A stretch of DNA of 64,000 bases from Parabacteroides hominis (GTDB lineage Bacteria > Bacteroidota > Bacteroidia > Bacteroidales > Tannerellaceae): contig NZ_JACOOJ010000006.1 of NCBI RefSeq assembly GCF_014287585.1, positions 1-64,000 on the forward strand. Direction: 5' to 3'. The position numbers were made by a program, and so were the translations under genes. The notes under the pieces are model-generated. The model was not told where the DNA came from, searched no databases, and saw nothing but the letters and a program-made list of their open reading frames with translations. Shown here piece by piece: positions 34,054 to 42,845 of the stretch. How positions within the stretch are numbered: the first letter of the stretch is position 1; each line of letters starts with the position of its first letter.

Positions 34054-37029
34054 ATGATATCTAAGGAAAAACAAATAGAAAATCATTTTATTAATAAACT
34101 AATAGATTTAAAATATACCTGTCGTGACGATATTCGTGATAGGAATTCATTAGAGAGGAATTTTAGAACAAAGTTCGAAACATTGAACAGAGTTCATTTG
34201 ACCGATTCCGAATTTAGTCGTCTACTTGAAGAGATCATTGACGCTGATGTTTTTGCTTCTTCTAAGAGATTACGAGGAATCAATACGTTTATGCGTGAAG
34301 ACGGGACGCCGTTACAATACACGCTGGTCAATATCAAAGATTGGTGTAAGAATGATTATGAGGTGATTAATCAGCTGCGTATAAACACCAATAACAGCTA
34401 TCATCGGTATGACGTGATTTTATTGATCAATGGCATTCCTGTAGTTCAGGTAGAGTTGAAGGCTTCGGATGTAAGTCCTCGTCGGGCAATGCAACAAATT
34501 GTTGATTATAAAAATGATACAGGTAATGGATATACAAATACATTGCTTTGTTTTATGCAGCTTTTTATCGTAAGCAACCAGTCGAATACTTACTATTTTA
34601 CCAATAATAATGATCAGCATTTCAGTTTTAATGCAGATGAACAGTTTCTGCCTGTCTATCAATATGCGACAGAGTCAAACAGAAAAATAACTCACCTTGA
34701 TGCGTTTTCCACGGCATTTTTGTCGAAATGTACGTTGGGAGAGATGATTAACCGCTACATGGTTTTGGTTGCCAGTGAACAAAAACTGCTCATTATGCGT
34801 CCCTATCAGATATATGCGGTAAAAGCAATCATAGATTGTATTCATCAAAACAGGGGTAATGGCTATATTTGGCATACGACAGGCAGTGGCAAGACGCTCA
34901 CATCGTTCAAGGCTTCTACTTTGCTAAAAGATAATCCCGATATTGATAAATGTTTGTTTGTGGTAGACCGTAAAGATCTGGACAGACAAACGCGTGAGGA
35001 ATTTAATAAGTTTCAGGAAAATTGCGTAGAGGAGAATACCAACACCGGGACTCTTGTTAAACGCATGTTGTCGGACGACTATGCCGACAAAGTAATTGTA
35101 ACTACCATTCAAAAATTGGGTGTCGCTCTCGATTCGTCCAATAAAAACAACTATAAGGACCGTTTAATCCATCTAAAGGATAAACGGATTGTATTTATTT
35201 TCGATGAATGCCACCGTTCTCAGTTCGGAGACAATCACAAGGCAATCAAAGAATTTTTCCCGAACGCCCAACTATTCGGCTTTACCGGAACACCTATATT
35301 TGAACAGAATGCAACCTATACAAAAATAAGTGGAGAGCAAGCCTCGTACAAGATCACGGAAGATATTTTCCCAAGCAGGCTACACGCCTATACCATAACA
35401 CATGCTATCGAGGATAAAAACGTCTTACGTTTCCATGTCGATTACTTTAAGCCCAAAGAGACAGGCGACCGCCGGGCAGATGGTACGCTCAAGAAACAAG
35501 CGGTGGTAGATGCGATATTATCGAAACATGATGCTGCCACCCATTCCCGTAGGTTTAATGCCATACTTGCCACAGCTTCTATCAATGAAGCTATTGAGTA
35601 TTACGAACTGTTCCGCAGCGTACAAGAAAGTTTGAAGCAGCAGGATGAAAATTACGAACCGCTTAACATCGCTTGTGTATTCTCGCCTCCTGCCGAAGGA
35701 AATAAAGATATTCAGCAAATACAGGAAGATTTGCCGCAAGAGCAGGATGATAACCGTGAAGAGCCTGAAGAAAAGAAAAAGGCACTGAAAACGATTATTG
35801 ATGACTATAACCGGCAGTATAAGACCAACCATACGATTGCAGAGTTTGATGCCTACTATCAGGATGTGCAGAAACGCATCAAAGATCAACAATATAGTAA
35901 CAAAGACTATCCACACAAGAATAAGATCGATATAACGATTGTCGTGGATATGTTGCTGACAGGCTTTGACTCCAAGTATCTCAATACATTGTATGTGGAT
36001 AAGAATTTGAAGTATCATGGTTTGATACAGGCGTTTTCACGTACCAATCGCATTCTGAATGATACTAAGCCATATGGTAATATTCTGGATTTCAGAGGTC
36101 AGCAAGATGCCGTCGATGAAGCAATCACGTTATTCTCCGGGGAAAAGACCGATAATCCGAAAGAGATATGGCTTGTGGATTCTGCTCCGAAAGTGATCGA
36201 AAAGTTCCAGGATGCCGTTCGGAAGTTGAGTGAATATATGCAATCTCAGGAATTGGAGTGCCGGGCAGAGGATGTTTATAATCTGCAAGGTGATGAGGCC
36301 CGTGCCGGCTTTATCAATTGTTTCAAAGAGGTACAACGGTACAGGACCCAGTTGGAACAATATACAGATATTGACGAGCAGGAGAAAGCGAAAATAGAAG
36401 AACTGTTTCCGGAAGAGGATTTGCGCTCGTTCCGTGGGGCTTATCTTGAAACGGCACAGCAATTACGCAAACTGCGGGAGAAAGGTAAAGGTCAAGAGGT
36501 CAGTCAACAGGTTGAAGACCTTGATTTTGAATTTGTACTTTTTGCTTCGACTGTCATTGACTACGATTATATAATGGGATTGATCGCCCGCTACACAAAT
36601 AGCGGAAACAGCAAGCAACGAGTAACCAAAGAGCAGTTGATCAGCCTTGTGGCATCGAGCGCCAACCTGATTGATGAACGGGACGATATTCGAGAATACA
36701 TCGATAGTCTCGACGAAGTGAACGGTAAGACGGAGCAGGAGATAAAAGAGGGGTACGAAGCATTTAAGGCGGAGAAATATGCTAAACAATTGGCATCCAT
36801 TGCCGACAAACACGGTATCATAGCGGATTCGTTGCGCGAATTTGTAGAACAGATAATGGAACGAATGATCTTCGATGGTGAAAAACTGAGTGATTTGTTA
36901 GCTCCGTTAGAATTAGGATGGAAAGCTCGTACCAAGGCTGAATTGGCCCTGATGGATGATCTCGTTCCATTATTGAAACGTTTGGCCGCTGGCCGTGAAA
37001 TTTCAGGATTGTCGGCTTATGAAGATTGA
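34054..37029 (+). CDS. hsdR: Type I restriction enzyme, R subunit
   Basis: A 991-residue ATP-dependent translocase and nuclease. The N-terminal PD-(D/E)xK nuclease core shows Asp120 in RYDVILLINGIP and Glu134-x-Lys136 in QVELKAS. Two RecA-like helicase domains follow with Walker A TTGSGKT (Lys280), the DECH box FDECHRSQFG (Asp384), GFTGTPIF and later DMLLTGFDSKYLNTLYVDK. The C-terminal helical part binds the methylase core. Length and motifs are intact, so it should be active. Codon use and GC are lower than in the flanking core genes, consistent with transfer. It is the first gene of a four-gene operon. Confidence 0.95.
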   Translation: MISKEKQIENHFINKLIDLKYTCRDDIRDRNSLERNFRTKFETLNRVHLTDSEFSRLLEEIIDADVFASSKRLRGINTFMREDGTPLQYTLVNIKDWCKNDYEVINQLRINTNNSYHRYDVILLINGIPVVQVELKASDVSPRRAMQQIVDYKNDTGNGYTNTLLCFMQLFIVSNQSNTYYFTNNNDQHFSFNADEQFLPVYQYATESNRKITHLDAFSTAFLSKCTLGEMINRYMVLVASEQKLLIMRPYQIYAVKAIIDCIHQNRGNGYIWHTTGSGKTLTSFKASTLLKDNPDIDKCLFVVDRKDLDRQTREEFNKFQENCVEENTNTGTLVKRMLSDDYADKVIVTTIQKLGVALDSSNKNNYKDRLIHLKDKRIVFIFDECHRSQFGDNHKAIKEFFPNAQLFGFTGTPIFEQNATYTKISGEQASYKITEDIFPSRLHAYTITHAIEDKNVLRFHVDYFKPKETGDRRADGTLKKQAVVDAILSKHDAATHSRRFNAILATASINEAIEYYELFRSVQESLKQQDENYEPLNIACVFSPPAEGNKDIQQIQEDLPQEQDDNREEPEEKKKALKTIIDDYNRQYKTNHTIAEFDAYYQDVQKRIKDQQYSNKDYPHKNKIDITIVVDMLLTGFDSKYLNTLYVDKNLKYHGLIQAFSRTNRILNDTKPYGNILDFRGQQDAVDEAITLFSGEKTDNPKEIWLVDSAPKVIEKFQDAVRKLSEYMQSQELECRAEDVYNLQGDEARAGFINCFKEVQRYRTQLEQYTDIDEQEKAKIEELFPEEDLRSFRGAYLETAQQLRKLREKGKGQEVSQQVEDLDFEFVLFASTVIDYDYIMGLIARYTNSGNSKQRVTKEQLISLVASSANLIDERDDIREYIDSLDEVNGKTEQEIKEGYEAFKAEKYAKQLASIADKHGIIADSLREFVEQIMERMIFDGEKLSDLLAPLELGWKARTKAELALMDDLVPLLKRLAAGREISGLSAYED

Positions 37030-37033
37030 TGTT

Positions 37034-38299
37034 ATGACAAAAGATAAGGATATAAAAACGGTTGTGCCTGCTTTGCGGTTTCCGGAGTTTCGGGATGGTG
37101 AAGGGTGGAAGAGAACACCAATATTGGAAATATGTGAAATTATAGGTGGAGGAACTCCAACATCATCTAATGACGTATATTGGAATGGTGACATTCCTTG
37201 GATATCCTCATCAGACATTAACGAAAATAACATATCTGAAATAACTCCTACAAGACATATAACAAAAGATGCGATTAAAAACTCTGCGACCAAACTTTGT
37301 AAAGCTCCAAGTATTCACATCGTATCCCGTGTAGGTGTAGGAAAAGTAGCTTTTAGCAGAGTAGATATATGTACCAGCCAAGATTTTACTAATCTGTGTA
37401 ATATAAACTGCAACTATATTTTTCTGTCTTATTTGCTTTCAATCATAATGAAACAAAAGGTTCAAGAAACACAAGGTACCTCTATTAAGGGCATTGCATC
37501 TGCTGAAATTAAAAACCTTCATGTGCCATTGCCAGAAATTGAAGAACAGCAAAGGATAGCTGACTGTTTGAGTAGTTTGGATGATTTGATAAGCGCAGTA
37601 GCAGATAAGATAGAAACATTGAAGGAGTATAAAAAGGGATTGATGCAGCAACTATTTCCTGCCGAAGGCAAAACAATTCCGGCTATTCGTTTCCCCGAAT
37701 TTCAGAATGCAGGAGAGTGGGAAGTTGATAATGAGTTTTCTCAATACATTAAACTTTATCGTGGTAGTTCTCCTCGCCCAATAAAAGAATATTTAACTCA
37801 AGATATAGATGGAGTGAACTGGATAAAAATAGGGGATACCAAATCATCGAAAAATTATATTATAAATAATGTAGAGGAAAAAATAACACAAAAGGGATCG
37901 ACTAAATCAAGATATGTATACCAAGGAGAGTTGATATTAGCAAACTCTATGAGTTTTGGTAAAACTTATCTTTTAGAGGTAGAGGGATGTATATATGACG
38001 GTTGGTTCGTACTTCGTGAGTATGAAAATAATTATTATAAGCCATTTTTATTGCATCTTCTCAATTCTGAATATATGCAAAATCAATATTTGAAATTGTC
38101 AGCTGGAGGTATAGTGTTGAATATCAGCAGTGACATTGTGTATCAGACTAAATTGCCTCATACATCAATTGACGAACAACAAAAAATCGCCGACTGCCTG
38201 TCATCAGTAGACGAGCTCATATCCACCGAGACTGCCAAACTCGACCAACTGAAAAAACATAAAAAAGGATTAATACAACAACTATTTCCTAAATTATAA
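37034..38299 (+). CDS. hsdS: Type I restriction enzyme, specificity subunit
   Basis: A 421-residue subunit that reads the DNA target. Two target recognition domains (about residues 20-150 and 220-360) are each followed by a conserved spacer helix: ADCLSSLDDLISAVADK... and ADCLSSVDELISTETAK..., each ending KKGLxQQLFP. Domain one resembles the GGGTPTSSNDVYW class. The start at 37034, four nt after the hsdR stop, is chosen over a start inside hsdR. There is one hsdS only, with no partial copy or recombinase nearby, so target switching by inversion is not indicated within the window. The target sequence cannot be read from the protein. Confidence 0.93.
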   Translation: MTKDKDIKTVVPALRFPEFRDGEGWKRTPILEICEIIGGGTPTSSNDVYWNGDIPWISSSDINENNISEITPTRHITKDAIKNSATKLCKAPSIHIVSRVGVGKVAFSRVDICTSQDFTNLCNINCNYIFLSYLLSIIMKQKVQETQGTSIKGIASAEIKNLHVPLPEIEEQQRIADCLSSLDDLISAVADKIETLKEYKKGLMQQLFPAEGKTIPAIRFPEFQNAGEWEVDNEFSQYIKLYRGSSPRPIKEYLTQDIDGVNWIKIGDTKSSKNYIINNVEEKITQKGSTKSRYVYQGELILANSMSFGKTYLLEVEGCIYDGWFVLREYENNYYKPFLLHLLNSEYMQNQYLKLSAGGIVLNISSDIVYQTKLPHTSIDEQQKIADCLSSVDELISTETAKLDQLKKHKKGLIQQLFPKL

Positions 38300-39411
38300 T
38301 GAGTAACGAAGCAAAAATATTCAAATACGACACATTGTCGGATGTTGCCGTCAGATTTCGTTCTGATTTAAACGATTTCGACTATGTTTTATTATATGCC
38401 TATAATGGAACGGGGAAAACTCGCCTTTCCATGGAATTTAAGAACAAAGGTAGAGATACGGAAGCTGATACAAGAGATACACTATACTTCAATGCTTTTA
38501 CCGAAGATCTTTTCTATTGGGATAACGACCTTGAAAATGATACGGATAGGGTTCTCAAGATCAATGCAGATTCGAACTTCTTTAACGGGTTTAAAGAATT
38601 AGCATTGGAAGAGAAGATATTCGGTTATTTGCAACGATATGCAGAGTTCGATTTCAAGATCGATTACGAAGAGTGGCATATCTCTTTTTCAAAGGGGGAA
38701 GAAGATAAAATAAAGATTTCTCGTGGTGAAGAAAACATATTTATATGGTGTGTATTCCTTGCCATCTGCGAATTGGTCATTGATGGAGCCGAGGCATATT
38801 CATGGGTTAAATATATTTATATAGATGATCCTGTGTCTTCGCTTGATGATAATAACGTTATCGCAATTGCCAATGATTTGGGCAATCTGCTGAAAAAGGA
38901 TTCCGGAAAAAGAAAAATCGTTATTTCTTCTCATCACCATTTATTCTTTAATGTGATGTATAACGACTTAAAAAGGAATGGACGTAAAAGTTATTTCTTT
39001 CACAAAAACGGGGCAAACGGCTATACGCTGAGAGCGACCGACGAGACACCGTTCTTTCATCATGTTGCAACTTTATGTGAATTAAAACGGCTCTTGCCTA
39101 AAGAAGGGCAAACGATAGACGATGTGCTGATAAACACTTACCATTTTAATATGTTACGCAGTGTTATTGAAAAAACAGCAGTGTTTTTCGGCTATAACCG
39201 CTTTTCAGAATGTATTCATGGTATAGAAGATGAAGTGTTATTTGCACGAGCTTTGGATTTACTTAGTCATGGTAAATACTCGATATACGAACCCGTATTA
39301 ATGGGAAGAGACACAAAACAACTGTTTGTCCGAATCCTTGATGCTTTTTTGAGAAAGTATGAGTTTTACCTACCCGAGATTTTAATAGAAACAGAACAAG
39401 AAAACAGATAA
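38299..39411 (+). CDS. PrrC-like ATPase, candidate anticodon nuclease
   Basis: A 370-residue protein between hsdS and hsdM. The N-terminal ~250 residues form an ABC-type ATPase: Walker A AYNGTGKTR (Lys40), a signature-like SRGEENIFIW (141-150), Walker B YIYIDDPVSSLDD (Asp176, Asp177) and an H-loop SSHHHLFF (210-217). The C-terminal ~110 residues contain Arg287-x3-Glu291 and His324 (LRSVIEKT and LLSHGKY). This matches the Arg-Glu-His triad and spacing of the anticodon nuclease PrrC from E. coli (4 and 32 residues), which cuts tRNA-Lys when its partner type I enzyme is inhibited by phage. Size and operon position fit PrrC. Nuclease activity and tRNA target are inferred, not shown. Its start overlaps the hsdS stop by 1 nt. 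Confidence 0.75.
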   Translation: MSNEAKIFKYDTLSDVAVRFRSDLNDFDYVLLYAYNGTGKTRLSMEFKNKGRDTEADTRDTLYFNAFTEDLFYWDNDLENDTDRVLKINADSNFFNGFKELALEEKIFGYLQRYAEFDFKIDYEEWHISFSKGEEDKIKISRGEENIFIWCVFLAICELVIDGAEAYSWVKYIYIDDPVSSLDDNNVIAIANDLGNLLKKDSGKRKIVISSHHHLFFNVMYNDLKRNGRKSYFFHKNGANGYTLRATDETPFFHHVATLCELKRLLPKEGQTIDDVLINTYHFNMLRSVIEKTAVFFGYNRFSECIHGIEDEVLFARALDLLSHGKYSIYEPVLMGRDTKQLFVRILDAFLRKYEFYLPEILIETEQENR

Positions 39412-39415
39412 AGAT

Positions 39416-41098
39416 ATGACAATAAAAGAACAGCACGAACTGGGTAAAACCCTGTGGAAAATAGCAGATGACCTTCGTGGTTCAATGATGGCAGATGATT
39501 TTCGCGATTATATGCTGTCTTTCCTATTCCTGCGTTATATTTCAGATAACTATATAGAGGCCGCAAGAAAAGAACTCGGAGGGGATTATCCAGATAAAGC
39601 ACCGGAAGAATTGAAAGAGCATGGTGTTTCGACACCGTTGCAGTTATGGTACGGAGAGAACCCGGCAGATGTATTGGATTTTGAAAAACAGATGCGCCGT
39701 AAAGTGCATTATGTGATTGAACCGGACTATCTATGGACTAATATTTACGAACTTGCACGGACGCAAAATGATGATCTTCTGAAAACACTTGAGAAAGGGT
39801 TTAAATATATCGAAAACGAATCTTTCGACAGGGCGTTTCAAGGACTTTTCTCCGAAATAAATTTGAACTCGGACAAGTTAGGTAAGAATTATGACGAACG
39901 CAACGCACTACTTTGTAAAGTGATAACAAAGATTGCCGAAGGAATCGCTCAGTTTTCTACCGATACGGATATATTAGGGGATGCTTATGAATACCTGATC
40001 GGTGAGTTTGCCGCAGGTTCAGGACAAAAGGCTGGCGAGTTCTATACGCCACAACAATTGTCGAGCATTCTGTCGGGTATCGTCACATTGGATACCCAAG
40101 ATCCTAAGTCCGGACCGAAGAAGAAACTTGAAAACGTCTTGGACTTCGCTTGTGGCTCAGGTTCTTTGTTGCTCAATGTGCGCCACAAAATGAAAGAAAA
40201 TGGGGGAAGTGTTGGCAAGATATACGGGCAAGAGAAGAATATCACGACCTACAACTTAGCTCGTATGAATATGCTCCTGCACGGAGTCAAAGATTCGGAG
40301 TTCGAAATTCATCACGGTGACTCGCTTTTGAATGATTGGGACATGCTGAATGAAATGAACCCGGCCAAAAAAGTAGAGTTCGATGCTATTGTCGCAAATC
40401 CTCCATTCAGCTACCGCTGGGAACCTACGGAAGAGATGGGGAAAGATTTCCGCTTTAAGAACTATGGGCTTGCACCTAAATCGGCGGCAGATTTCGCTTT
40501 CTTACTTCATGGTTTCCATTTTTTGAAACAAGACGGCACGATGGCGATTATTTTGCCTCACGGTGTGCTTTTCAGAGGGGGAGCAGAAGAACGTATTCGC
40601 ACAAAATTGCTCAAAGACGGTAATATAGATGCGGTAATCGGGTTGCCTGCCAATCTTTTCTTTTCAACAGGTATTCCTGTGTGTATCTTGGTACTCAAGA
40701 AATGTAAAAAGTACGACGACGTACTCTTTATCAACGCCAGCGACAAGGAAAATTTTGAGAAAGGCAAAAAGCAGAACAAACTACGGGCTAAAGACATTGA
40801 CAAAATCATAGACACCTATAAGCAGCGGAAAGAAGAAGAACGTTACTCTCGTCCTGTCTCGATGGACGAAATCGAAAGAAACGGTTATAATCTGAATATT
40901 TCACGCTATGTTAGCATTGCCAAAGAGGATGTGAAAATTGATTTGTTGCAAGTCAATAAGAAGTTGATCGAGCTGGAAGGTAAAATAGCTGATGCCTCCG
41001 AAAGACATAATAAATTTCTTGCAGAACTTGGCTTACCATTACTTACAAAGAGTAAAGAAGGTGAGACAAACGTTGACGGAGTAATCACACACAATTAA
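39416..41098 (+). CDS. hsdM: Type I restriction enzyme, methylase subunit
   Basis: A 560-residue adenine N6-methyltransferase subunit. The N-terminal HsdM helical domain (about 1-130) is followed by GEFYTPQQLSSILSGI, the S-adenosylmethionine motif LDFACGSGSLLLN (Asp243 start of DFACGSG) and the catalytic NPPF (Asn328). The C-terminal part has a coiled-coil-like helix that contacts HsdS. The sequence looks complete. It begins 4 nt after the PrrC-like gene. Two HsdM plus one HsdS form the modification core, and two HsdR add restriction. Placing M last, after the toxin-like gene, is less usual than M first. Confidence 0.95.
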   Translation: MTIKEQHELGKTLWKIADDLRGSMMADDFRDYMLSFLFLRYISDNYIEAARKELGGDYPDKAPEELKEHGVSTPLQLWYGENPADVLDFEKQMRRKVHYVIEPDYLWTNIYELARTQNDDLLKTLEKGFKYIENESFDRAFQGLFSEINLNSDKLGKNYDERNALLCKVITKIAEGIAQFSTDTDILGDAYEYLIGEFAAGSGQKAGEFYTPQQLSSILSGIVTLDTQDPKSGPKKKLENVLDFACGSGSLLLNVRHKMKENGGSVGKIYGQEKNITTYNLARMNMLLHGVKDSEFEIHHGDSLLNDWDMLNEMNPAKKVEFDAIVANPPFSYRWEPTEEMGKDFRFKNYGLAPKSAADFAFLLHGFHFLKQDGTMAIILPHGVLFRGGAEERIRTKLLKDGNIDAVIGLPANLFFSTGIPVCILVLKKCKKYDDVLFINASDKENFEKGKKQNKLRAKDIDKIIDTYKQRKEEERYSRPVSMDEIERNGYNLNISRYVSIAKEDVKIDLLQVNKKLIELEGKIADASERHNKFLAELGLPLLTKSKEGETNVDGVITHN

Positions 41099-41155
41099 GT
41101 TGCATACTTCGTTTTGGTCTGCCTGCTTAATGAATAACACGGTAATTACAGTTCT

Positions 41156-41241
41156 TTGCCGACATCCGCCCACACATCCCCACAAATGCCGACCGATACC
41201 GACAGATGGCGACAGGGCTGTTTTTTCGGGGAGTATCTTTG
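41156..41241 (+). promoter_or_regulatory. HU-like gene promoter with 10-bp phased repeat array
   Basis: Six consecutive 10-bp units (TTGCCGACAT, CCGCCCACAC, ATCCCCACAA, ATGCCGACCG, ATACCGACAG, ATGGCGACAG) fill 41156-41215. After 18 bp comes a -7 box TATCTTTG (41234-41241). No normal -33 box is seen. Units four to six are nearly the same as units one to three of the amidase operon array, and the 18-bp gap to the -7 box is identical. Confidence 0.7.
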
Positions 41242-41298
41242 TCATGTTTTCGAGAACAAAGCATTTCAAGTTATTCACGATTAAAAAATTAAACAGTT

Positions 41299-41745
41299 AT
41301 GTCAGTAAAGTATCGTTTGGTAAAAAAGAAGAATTTGGGTAAAGATCAGGCAGAGGTTCCTGAAAAGATGTATGCACAGCCGGTCTATATGGAACTGGTC
41401 AGTTTTGAATCCCTTTTGGACGAGATTGTGGAAGCGGGTATTCCGACCAACCAGGTGAAAGGGGTGATCGACCGTATGAATTATCTGATCCGCAAACATT
41501 TGGATGCCGGCCGCCGTGTGCAGTTCGGAGAGTTCGGGAATTTCCGCTATGGTGTCGGTTCGACCGGAAGTGCGACGGACGAAGAGTTTGATCCGGAGAT
41601 GATCAAGACCCCGCGCATCGTGTTCAGTCCGGGTTCGTTGCTCCGCAAGGCGAAACAGGATGCCAAGTTCGAACGGTTCGCCTTCGTTGTCAGTGGTTCC
41701 GGATCAACTGGCGGAGGTGAAGAGGAGCGGCCCGGCGAATTGTAA
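41299..41745 (+). CDS. HU-like DNA-binding protein (HU-HIG type)
   Basis: A 148-residue protein with an HU/IHF-like fold in the Bacteroidales version: an N-terminal region VKYRLVKKKNLG, a helical segment SFESLLDEIVEAGIPTNQVKGVIDRMNYLI and the beta-arm start VQFGEFGNFRYGVGS, followed by a C-terminal tail with a low-complexity Ser/Gly end (SGSGSTGGGEEERPGEL). It should bind or bend DNA. Its promoter has the phased 10-bp array shared with the amidase operon 9 kb away, and an intrinsic terminator follows. It stands immediately after the restriction operon, on the right edge of the AT-rich island, but has core-like GC content. Confidence 0.85.
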   Translation: MSVKYRLVKKKNLGKDQAEVPEKMYAQPVYMELVSFESLLDEIVEAGIPTNQVKGVIDRMNYLIRKHLDAGRRVQFGEFGNFRYGVGSTGSATDEEFDPEMIKTPRIVFSPGSLLRKAKQDAKFERFAFVVSGSGSTGGGEEERPGEL

Positions 41746-41770
41746 GGGAAGTATCATACAGCGATGAAGG

Positions 41771-41808
41771 AGAGCGCAGGTCACGAAAGAGGCCTGCGCT
41801 CTTTATTT
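41771..41808 (+). terminator. Intrinsic terminator of the HU-like gene
   Basis: AGAGCGCAGG (41771-41780) pairs with CCTGCGCTCT (41793-41802), followed by TTATTT. The T run overlaps the stop codon of the convergent redoxin gene. Confidence 0.85.
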
Positions 41809-42300
41809 GGCGACAATGGCCCTGATTTCTCCGGCATCCACCTTTTCCGTCTGCGTCAGGATAATCGTGCCGTCCTTTCCGGCAAGGAATACGCGCGGGA
41901 TGGTGTTGTCGGCAAAGAGGGAGTAGACTTTACGGTCCGGATCGGCGAAAAAATCCATATCGTACTGATGTTCCCGGAAGTAGGCCGTTACCTGATCTTC
42001 GGTTTCGTTACGGGCGATCAGGAGCATGCAGACGGAAGGATCGTCTTGATAAACATTATATAAAGCAGAGATATCCGGAAAAGCCTCCCGGCAGTCGGAA
42101 CAGGTCGTGCTGAAGAAAATAATCAGGGCGAATTTATTTTCCAGGTCTTTTTTCGATACGGTTCCATTCGGGTTGGAAATACTGAATTCGGGCAACGGAT
42201 CGCCCTCTTTCAAAGCAAAACTACCCGAAGGCGGCAAATCTTCGCGGATGCAGGCAGTGAAGGATAACAGGCTGATTATGTAAAACAATAAATATTTCAT
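41803..42300 (-). CDS. Thioredoxin-fold lipoprotein (TlpA/AhpC-type redoxin)
   Basis: A 165-residue exported lipoprotein. The signal MKYLLFYIISLLSFTAC has a lipobox Cys17. The redoxin domain shows ALIIFFSTTCSDCREAFP with Cys67 and Cys70 as the active pair and IPRVFLAGKDGTIILTQ with the cis-proline. Such proteins act as periplasmic thiol reductases in cytochrome maturation or oxidative stress. No partner gene (for example a DsbD-type protein) is adjacent. It is monocistronic. Confidence 0.88.
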   Translation of the reverse strand: MKYLLFYIISLLSFTACIREDLPPSGSFALKEGDPLPEFSISNPNGTVSKKDLENKFALIIFFSTTCSDCREAFPDISALYNVYQDDPSVCMLLIARNETEDQVTAYFREHQYDMDFFADPDRKVYSLFADNTIPRVFLAGKDGTIILTQTEKVDAGEIRAIVAK

Positions 42301-42442
42301 GGAGACAAAGATACGGGTTGATCGCCATACTTTGTGACTTTTTGCATGGCTATTTGCATATTATCCTGTATATTTGTCCCGGAATTTCAAATATCAAAGA
42401 ACAAAACAGCAAGGAATACATTTGACTTTACAATCAAAAAAT

Positions 42443-42820
42443 ATGGTACGCGTGATCCGCTTTATATTGATCGGCACGTTGAATGCATTAATTACAGTCT
42501 TGATTGTCTGGCTGATGATGGACAAGCTCGATTGTAACTATATCGCTACCAATATCACCGCCTATGTGATTGCGCAGATCAATAACTTCTTCTGGAGCAA
42601 ATACTGGATCTTTTCTTCCCGTACCGGCAGGTTCCGCCGCGAGATCCCTCTTTTCCTGATCGCTTTCGGGTGTGCCTACTGCGCCCAATTCCTCGCTTTG
42701 CTTATCATGGTGGAAATCTTCGGCCTGAACGAATACCTCGCCCAGTTCTTAGGATTGTTTATCTATGGTGCAGTCAACTACATGATGAACAAAAAAATCA
42801 CCTTCCAACTCACCCCTTAA
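42443..42820 (+). CDS. GtrA family membrane protein
   Basis: A 125-residue protein with four predicted membrane helices (RFILIGTLNALITVLIVW, TAYVIAQINNFFWSKYW, FLIAFGCAYCAQFLALLIM, FLGLFIYGAVNYMMNKK). NNFFWSKYWIF and NYMMNKKITF are typical of GtrA proteins, which are thought to help flip or transfer lipid-linked sugars for polysaccharide modification. The start at 42443 is chosen because the frame upstream lacks family features and overlaps a TATATTTG box (42369-42376). No glycosyltransferase is adjacent. Confidence 0.88.
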   Translation: MVRVIRFILIGTLNALITVLIVWLMMDKLDCNYIATNITAYVIAQINNFFWSKYWIFSSRTGRFRREIPLFLIAFGCAYCAQFLALLIMVEIFGLNEYLAQFLGLFIYGAVNYMMNKKITFQLTP

Positions 42821-42845
42821 TTCTTAATTTTTAATTTTTAATTCC

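Noticed and set aside
37034..38299. Phase-variable hsdS (shufflon) considered
   Set aside because: Only one complete hsdS is present, its internal repeats are the normal direct spacer repeats, and no recombinase or silent copy is nearby.
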